Positions 59,089 through 64,000 of a stretch of 64,000 bases of DNA are shown piece after piece (the stretch's first letter is position 1; the number at the start of each line of letters is the position of its first letter). The DNA is taken from contig DASXHZ010000060.1 of NCBI GenBank assembly GCA_036488085.1, positions 1 through 64,000 on the forward strand, written 5' to 3'. This DNA comes from DASXHZ01 sp036488085 (GTDB taxonomy: Bacteria; Acidobacteriota; Thermoanaerobaculia; Gp7-AA8). The notes beneath the pieces were generated by a model. It made no database searches, had not been told where the DNA came from, and was given only the letters and a program-made list of their open reading frames with translations. A program made the position numbers and the translations under genes.

Positions 59089-61841
59089 ATGGTGTTTAGG
59101 GTTGTGCGTGTTCTGATCTTCATCGGTCCGCTCGTGTTGACTATCTTCGTGTAGAGGTCGAATAGCTTCTCAAGACGCTCCGTATCGTTCTTGAATCGGC
59201 GGCCGATGTAGATGCGCTCGAGTACTTCGTCGTTTCGGCTATGCGCGGCGCGCAGATCGGCAGGCATCGTGTCAGGATCGTAGAGTTCGGCGATCGTGGC
59301 AGGAAAGCGGTGCTCGCGTGCCAACAAAATGTCCTCGGCACAGCGCGTGAGGTCCGATTTATTCTTCTCAGTGAGTCTGGGGAGCGGAAAGGTATTCCAT
59401 CCCAAGTTGCTGGCGTAGCGTATTCGAGTCTCAAGCTTGCCGCAGATCGTCGTGATCCAAACTAAATGAAGACGGGAAGCGAGCACCGAGAAGTCCACCA
59501 GCGACGGGTCGTATATCGCGTGCGCGAGATGCGTAATGATGACATTCGGACCGAGAAGCCCTACAGGCAGGTACTCTCGACGCTCCGATGAGACTTGGGG
59601 AACTAGAATCTGCATCGAGCGACAGGTGTTGCGATAGCGAAACTGGTGCGGTCGCTTTGTCAGTGTGGCGGCAACCTCGCCGCCCTCCTGACGGTATCTG
59701 AGCACGTGATCGATGCGGCGTGCTACTTCTGGGATGCGCTTGGCCAATGGCAGATCGTCGTCATCTATCCATAGGCAGAATCGGGTTATCCCATCGACAA
59801 ACTCGCTCGTACCGTAGACTCTCCGCAGAAGCCGTGTGGCCTCGGGTTCTTCATTCATGAGATTGCGTGCATCGTTGGCGGACATGAAGAAGCCGCCGCC
59901 ATCATAGGCAGCGTTCCCGGTGATCATGCGCGATAGAGAGTTCGCATTTGCAGATTGAGGTTGAACGATCACATCCGGGCCATCCACAAGGTACGGGTTG
60001 ATATTGGCTACTTGCCGTCGAGAGCCCTCGCCGTATATGAGCTTTGCTGATGGTTTTTGGGTCGTTAGCCCTATGATCGTGCAGGAAACGCCGGCGTTTC
60101 CCCGTGCGTTGTTTGACCACTTGAACGTTTCGTACGCGAACTCGATTTGGCAGCCAAGAGCTCGGATCGCTGGCCACAGTACGGGCACATGCGTACCTTG
60201 TGCGACAGAGTTAGTAGTGACAAGCGCCGCCTTGTTCGCAAACTTTAAGAATGTCGCGGCCTTAACGAAGAATCCGCAGATATAGTCGAGGTTCTTGTGC
60301 TGGCCCTTACCGAAGATGCGTGCCATATCTTGCTTCTGAGGCGCGCTTTGCTTCTTGCCTCCGATGTAGGGCGGGTTTCCGCAAACGTAGGTTTCGCCAC
60401 CCTCGTTCTCAAAGTCGACCTTTGCTTGATTTGAAGGCGAGCTAAACAGGTCCTCACCGCGCAGTGTTACGCTCATCGCGGTGGGCGGACAGATACCCGA
60501 CCAGTCCAGCTGCAACGCGTTCCCGCAGGTAATCCAGTTCTCATTTCGCAGGGGCAATAGGTCGGCAAGGGCGAGCTTTTGCCCTCGGTACAACACATCG
60601 CACTGGTACTCGGCAATGATCAGCGCGAGCCGCGCGATCTCAGCCGGGAAATCACGCAGCTCAATCCCCCGAAAATTCGTGAGGGGAATGTCAGACCCGC
60701 GGTCGGGCTCGCCTCGTCGCCGGTTGATCTCCGCCTCGATCGCGCGCATCTCTTTGTAGGCGATGACTAGGAAGTTTCCGGAGCCGCAGGCGGGATCGAA
60801 GACTCTGATTCTCGCGATGCGCTTGCGCAGATTGAGCAAGATGCGAGGGTTATCGCCGGCCTCTTCGAGCCTCGCGCGCAAGTCGTTCAGGAAAAGCGGG
60901 TTCAGAACCTTGAGGATGTTGGGAACACTGGTGTAGTGCATCCCCAACTCGCCGCGTTCGTCGTCGTCGGCTACCGCCTGGATCATGGAGCCGAAGATGT
61001 CGGGGTTGATTTTCGTCCAATCCAAACCGCCGACATGCAGTAGATACGACCGGGCGATCCTGCTGAATCGCGGTACGTCATCGCTTCCGGAAAACAACTG
61101 ACCGTTGACGTAGGGGAAGTCGTCAGCCCACCGCGGGATGTTGGCTGCTGCCCGGTCCTCGCGCTTCGTGTTCATGGAACGAAAAAGCGTGGCGATGACT
61201 TCGTGCGTGTTGGACGAGTCCTTGGCGCTCATCTGCGTCACCGTTTCGGTGAAGCGGCCTTTCCCGCGGAAGATGTCGGTGTCCTCCGCGAAGAAACAGA
61301 AGATGAGCCGCGCCATGAACTTATTCAGGTCGTGGCGGCGATCCGCCTTGCCCCACTCTGGGTTTTCCGTCAGGAGTTCAACGTAGAGCCGGTTGAGGCG
61401 GCTGGTCGCGCGGATGTCGAAGGCATTCTCGGTGATCTGTCGAACGGCGGTGATTCCCGCAAGGGGCAGGAAGAAACCGAAGTAGTCGGGGAAGTCCTTG
61501 AACGCGCAGGCTATCGTCTCGCCGCTCGTCAGGTCCTCGGCTTCGAAGTCCGCACCGTCCGTAGCGAGGATGAACCTCGCCTTGCCCTTGGTGGTCGCCG
61601 GGCTCTCGCGCAGGGCTTTGAGAGTTGCCGTGACCTGGCCGGGATCACAGGTCAGGACATGTATGTTGCTCGTCTGAAGAACGCCGCCCAGGTCGGACTT
61701 GTTGGACGCACCGGCTCGAAGGCGCCGGATGGTCGTCTCCTTGTTCCCGAAAGCCTCGAGGAACGCGTACGAGAAGTTCGCGGCGTCGAACGGCTGATCC
61801 GCAAGATCTGTGATTGCCTGTTCAATTTCTACGGCGTTCAT
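59085..61841 (-). CDS. MmeI-like N6-adenine DNA methyltransferase
   Basis: A 918-residue DNA methyltransferase. The helical spacer LNKFMARLIFCFFAEDTDIF (about 168-187) is characteristic of MmeI-like enzymes. SAM motif I is FDPACGSGNFLV (about 345-356), motif IV NPPYIGG (about 484-490), and a target-recognition domain follows to about 850. The first 150 residues show no D-ExK nuclease site, unlike stand-alone MmeI. It is therefore the methylation/recognition subunit of a multi-gene system with the helicase and nucleases downstream. Codon use in the C-terminal part is less GC-rich than in the flanks. Confidence 0.9.
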   Translation of the reverse strand: MNAVEIEQAITDLADQPFDAANFSYAFLEAFGNKETTIRRLRAGASNKSDLGGVLQTSNIHVLTCDPGQVTATLKALRESPATTKGKARFILATDGADFEAEDLTSGETIACAFKDFPDYFGFFLPLAGITAVRQITENAFDIRATSRLNRLYVELLTENPEWGKADRRHDLNKFMARLIFCFFAEDTDIFRGKGRFTETVTQMSAKDSSNTHEVIATLFRSMNTKREDRAAANIPRWADDFPYVNGQLFSGSDDVPRFSRIARSYLLHVGGLDWTKINPDIFGSMIQAVADDDERGELGMHYTSVPNILKVLNPLFLNDLRARLEEAGDNPRILLNLRKRIARIRVFDPACGSGNFLVIAYKEMRAIEAEINRRRGEPDRGSDIPLTNFRGIELRDFPAEIARLALIIAEYQCDVLYRGQKLALADLLPLRNENWITCGNALQLDWSGICPPTAMSVTLRGEDLFSSPSNQAKVDFENEGGETYVCGNPPYIGGKKQSAPQKQDMARIFGKGQHKNLDYICGFFVKAATFLKFANKAALVTTNSVAQGTHVPVLWPAIRALGCQIEFAYETFKWSNNARGNAGVSCTIIGLTTQKPSAKLIYGEGSRRQVANINPYLVDGPDVIVQPQSANANSLSRMITGNAAYDGGGFFMSANDARNLMNEEPEATRLLRRVYGTSEFVDGITRFCLWIDDDDLPLAKRIPEVARRIDHVLRYRQEGGEVAATLTKRPHQFRYRNTCRSMQILVPQVSSERREYLPVGLLGPNVIITHLAHAIYDPSLVDFSVLASRLHLVWITTICGKLETRIRYASNLGWNTFPLPRLTEKNKSDLTRCAEDILLAREHRFPATIAELYDPDTMPADLRAAHSRNDEVLERIYIGRRFKNDTERLEKLFDLYTKIVNTSGPMKIRTRTTLNTI

Positions 61842-61993
61842 GATCGCGCCGTCATCACTCCCGCCGGTGTGTCTTGCCTGCGCTCCAGTTCTGCGACGGG
61901 GCCGTCGAACTGCGGGCTGCCCGCGAGGAGAGTGGAAAGATGCTCTCGGAGATCGTTTTCCTGGTTCGTGATGAACGTGGATTCGGAGGACAT
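61838..61993 (-). CDS. Small 51-aa protein upstream of the methyltransferase
   Basis: ATG 61993 gives 51 residues (SSESTFITNQENDLREHLST, then LLAGSPQFDGPVAELERRQD); a TTG at 62062 would add 23. Its stop overlaps the methyltransferase ATG by four bases (ATGA), the same coupling used by the rest of the operon. The protein is acidic with no known motif. A restriction-modification controller would normally show a helix-turn-helix, which is not evident. Confidence 0.5.
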   Translation of the reverse strand: MSSESTFITNQENDLREHLSTLLAGSPQFDGPVAELERRQDTPAGVMTARS

Positions 61994-62179
61994 GGCAGGT
62001 GGCTCTTTTCGGCTGAAGTCAGCACGTGCCAGCAGCGTAGCATCCGGACCAGCTGTGCTCAATTGCGCGTTGAATTTCTGATCCTAGCGAAAGGGTCCGC
62101 GGCGGCGACGAGCGCCCAAGATTTGAGCGCAGAGCGCTGGCTTGCAGACAAGCGATCTGACGGGTACGGTGGGACGCTG

Positions 62180-63427
62180 ATGACCCTTCGCACCGTTCAT
62201 CCACGGCTCGCCGTCGCCCTTTCCGGAGGAGGCTTCCGGGCAGCGCTTTTTCACGCCGGCGTTCTTGTCCGCGTCGCGGAGGCCGGATGGCTTCCGCGAC
62301 TTGACCTGATTTCGACCGTGTCTGGCGGCAGCATTCTCGGCGCGGTCCTCGCGACGAAATGGGAACAGATTCTGCGCAAAGGCGCGTCTGCAACCGCGCT
62401 TCGGGAAGTCGTCGTCGCGCCTTTCACGCGGGCGCTGGAACGCTCAAGCTTCATCGGTTCGTGGGGTGCGCGGCTACCCCTTGCGTTTCTGCGGCACGCG
62501 TTCGAACGGGAGGCGTGGAATCGGACGAGTCTCGCGGCCGAGCTCCTCTCGACGCACTTCGATTTGTCTGACATTCGCCAGTTGCCGGAATCTCCATATC
62601 TGGTCGTGAATGCGTCGAATCTTCTGTCCGGTCGCTCGTGGCGATTTACGCGCGACGGGTGCGGCGACTCGCGGTTCGGATATGCGCGCTGGAGACAGTT
62701 TTTTTCGGTCGGCGCCGCCGTCGCCGCCAGCGCCGCTTTCCCGCCGGTGTTTTCTCCGCTTCCTATGTCGACGAGCACGCTCGCATTCTCTGGACCCGTG
62801 TATGGCGAACAGGCTTTGCCACTCCCAGCCCTAATGCCGCTCTCTGACGGCGGCGTTTACGACAACCTGGGAGTCGAAGTCGCGACGAAGACGACGTTGG
62901 TGACCGGACGAACTGTGTCCGTTCCGGAGTTTCTCCTCGTCAGTGACGGTGGGTTTCCAGCGCAGCAGCGCTTTCGGCGATCAGGTATGCCCGCAGTTGG
63001 AGAAGGGCTGCTTCTCTACCGCGTCGACGAAGTTGCGAGAGATCAAGTCGGCGCGCTACGTCGGCGGATGCTGGTGCGGCAGTTCCAGGAGGGCCGCGGG
63101 CCAGGCGCGCTGATCGTGCTCGGGAGTAGCGTCCGCAAACTTCCTGCGTCTGCCCTCGAAAGCTACGTGAAGGCTGTTGGTACGAACGCGGTCATCCCCG
63201 AGACGCTCGTAGGCCGGATTCAGTCAATCAGAACGCACCTAAATCGGTTTTCAGAGACTGAAGCAGAAGCCCTCATGTACCACGGCTACACACTCACAGA
63301 CGCAGTTCTTCATGCCTACCGTGACTCGTACGATCCCGCCTATCAGCTCGCACCGTGGGGCGATTGGCGCATCGAGTTCACGCCGACGAAAATCGAGGAA
63401 TGGGAGCGCGGCCTCAGCGTGCGCTAA
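62180..63427 (+). CDS. Patatin-like phospholipase
   Basis: A 415-residue protein from ATG 62180, behind GGTGGGAC. The oxyanion loop SGGGFRAA (about 15-22), nucleophile region VSGGSILGA (about 47-55) and catalytic Asp in LSDGGVYDNLG (about 222-232) follow the Ser-Asp dyad plan. The nucleophile block is of the SGGS rather than the GxSxG type. No signal peptide is seen, so it acts inside the cell, probably on membrane lipids. Patatin proteins are common effectors of anti-phage systems. It converges directly on the JAMM gene. Confidence 0.88.
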   Translation: MTLRTVHPRLAVALSGGGFRAALFHAGVLVRVAEAGWLPRLDLISTVSGGSILGAVLATKWEQILRKGASATALREVVVAPFTRALERSSFIGSWGARLPLAFLRHAFEREAWNRTSLAAELLSTHFDLSDIRQLPESPYLVVNASNLLSGRSWRFTRDGCGDSRFGYARWRQFFSVGAAVAASAAFPPVFSPLPMSTSTLAFSGPVYGEQALPLPALMPLSDGGVYDNLGVEVATKTTLVTGRTVSVPEFLLVSDGGFPAQQRFRRSGMPAVGEGLLLYRVDEVARDQVGALRRRMLVRQFQEGRGPGALIVLGSSVRKLPASALESYVKAVGTNAVIPETLVGRIQSIRTHLNRFSETEAEALMYHGYTLTDAVLHAYRDSYDPAYQLAPWGDWRIEFTPTKIEEWERGLSVR

Positions 63428-63946
63428 TTACTCGACGTCGACGACGAACCCTTGTCGACTTTCGGGGTACACGCTGCCGTGGACTTCCGGCTCGGCATCC
63501 GCCGCGGCCAGCGCGATGATCAGCATCGCTGGACACGGCGCCTTGAAGGCGTCGTCCGCGCTAATGGAGGCGAGCGACGTAACGTCCGTGTGACTCGGCT
63601 GCGACGGGTGCTTCGGATGCGAGTGCCACTCGCCGACGTACGTCGTGGCGCCCTGCGATGCTGACATCTCGGCGGTCAAGAATGCTTGCGCATGCGCACC
63701 GTCACGCGTGAATCCGCTCGCTGACTCTGTCGCGGTGGGGCCCGCGTCGCTCGCGGCAGTGATCGTGAGCACATCCCCACGCACAGCGCCCACCAGTATT
63801 CCTCCCGTCTCGCTCGGAAACTTCTTGCGCGAGAGTTCGACGATCCTTTCGCGCACGGGGGCCTCAACGATGATCCGGCGGATCGGGGGCGGCGCACATG
63901 ATCGGCACGCCGGGTGTGGCGGGAGCGTTCGGCGAACTTCTGACAT
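63428..63946 (-). CDS. JAMM/MPN metalloprotease (may be 5'-partial)
   Basis: 172 residues from ATG 63946. The JAMM site is complete: Glu46 in SETGGIL, then HSH (108-110), Ser118 and Asp121 in the H-x-H-x7-S-x2-D array. The frame stays open upstream to base 64000, so the ATG may be internal. An HPACRSC CxxC pair at residues 11-17 resembles the zinc knuckle ending a ThiF/E1 domain, so a fused E1-JAMM protein is possible. JAMM proteins remove ubiquitin-like tags. It ends next to the patatin gene stop. Confidence 0.85.
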   Translation of the reverse strand: MSEVRRTLPPHPACRSCAPPPIRRIIVEAPVRERIVELSRKKFPSETGGILVGAVRGDVLTITAASDAGPTATESASGFTRDGAHAQAFLTAEMSASQGATTYVGEWHSHPKHPSQPSHTDVTSLASISADDAFKAPCPAMLIIALAAADAEPEVHGSVYPESRQGFVVDVE

Positions 63947-64000
63947 CGACTCCCTGAGTGCGGGAACGTCCTCGACACCGGCGGTCGTCCAGAGCCAGTG

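Noticed and set aside
62019..62393. 124-codon minus-strand frame upstream of the methyltransferase operon
   Set aside because: It overlaps the patatin start in antisense and shows no domain; the 51-aa frame coupled to the methyltransferase is the better candidate.

Overview
The window is high-GC DNA, about two thirds G+C by eye, from a Gram-negative bacterium. It encodes a TolC-type outer-membrane channel, outer-membrane barrel domains and several lipobox signal peptides. The mix of a Ser/Thr kinase with TPRs, a carboxypeptidase-regulatory/VWA lipoprotein, a peptidase-MA/TolB-propeller/barrel fusion and hairpin-type intergenic repeats looks like Acidobacteriota or a related soil lineage. That assignment is an inference from gene style, not from a marker gene.

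Region 1 (1-37.5 kb) looks like ordinary chromosome. In order it holds a PAS/GGDEF/EAL c-di-GMP protein; a FAD oxidoreductase; a UbiE-like methyltransferase coupled to a small hydrolase; a MarR-TolC-EmrB-EmrA efflux operon with two matching candidate operators; a kinase divergent from a chemotaxis-type receptor; a ParE/Phd toxin-antitoxin pair; an Asp/Glu racemase-family protein lacking both expected cysteines; and a K+ channel with RCK domains. Next come an RlmA-like methyltransferase, an MFS transporter, msrA-msrB, an NAD-dependent reductase with a small membrane partner, a 64-bp higher-order tandem repeat, an amidohydrolase, an F420-type reductase, a large outer-membrane protease/propeller/barrel protein and a VWA lipoprotein. 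The glyoxylate-shunt genes aceB-aceA lie divergent from a RamB-like regulator, with candidate RamB-type sites between them. A bacilliredoxin and the initiator tRNA close the region.

Region 2 (37.5-64 kb) is accessory DNA starting right after the initiator tRNA, a plausible integration site. It carries a DUF5131-TcmP pair; a two-gene operon (DUF3800-like protein and a one-TM protein) divergent from a tightly coupled five-gene operon (two small proteins, a RuvB-like AAA+ ATPase, a MoxR-like AAA+ ATPase and an HExxH/VWA protein); a tyrosine integrase; a minimal ATP-dependent DNA ligase and several small orphans; and a TetR/SDR pair sitting between a decayed recombinase fragment and an intact small tyrosine recombinase.

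The last 11 kb looks like a defence island. It has a TPR/coiled-coil/glycine-zipper protein and an overlapping operon of MmeI-like DNA methyltransferase, DEAD/DEAH helicase, GIY-YIG protein and RecB-like nuclease. A patatin-like phospholipase then converges on a JAMM peptidase whose reading frame stays open to the window edge. The strongest candidates for an undescribed system are the 39.7-46.0 kb AAA+/MoxR/VWA-peptidase module and the 54.3-62 kb restriction-like operon.
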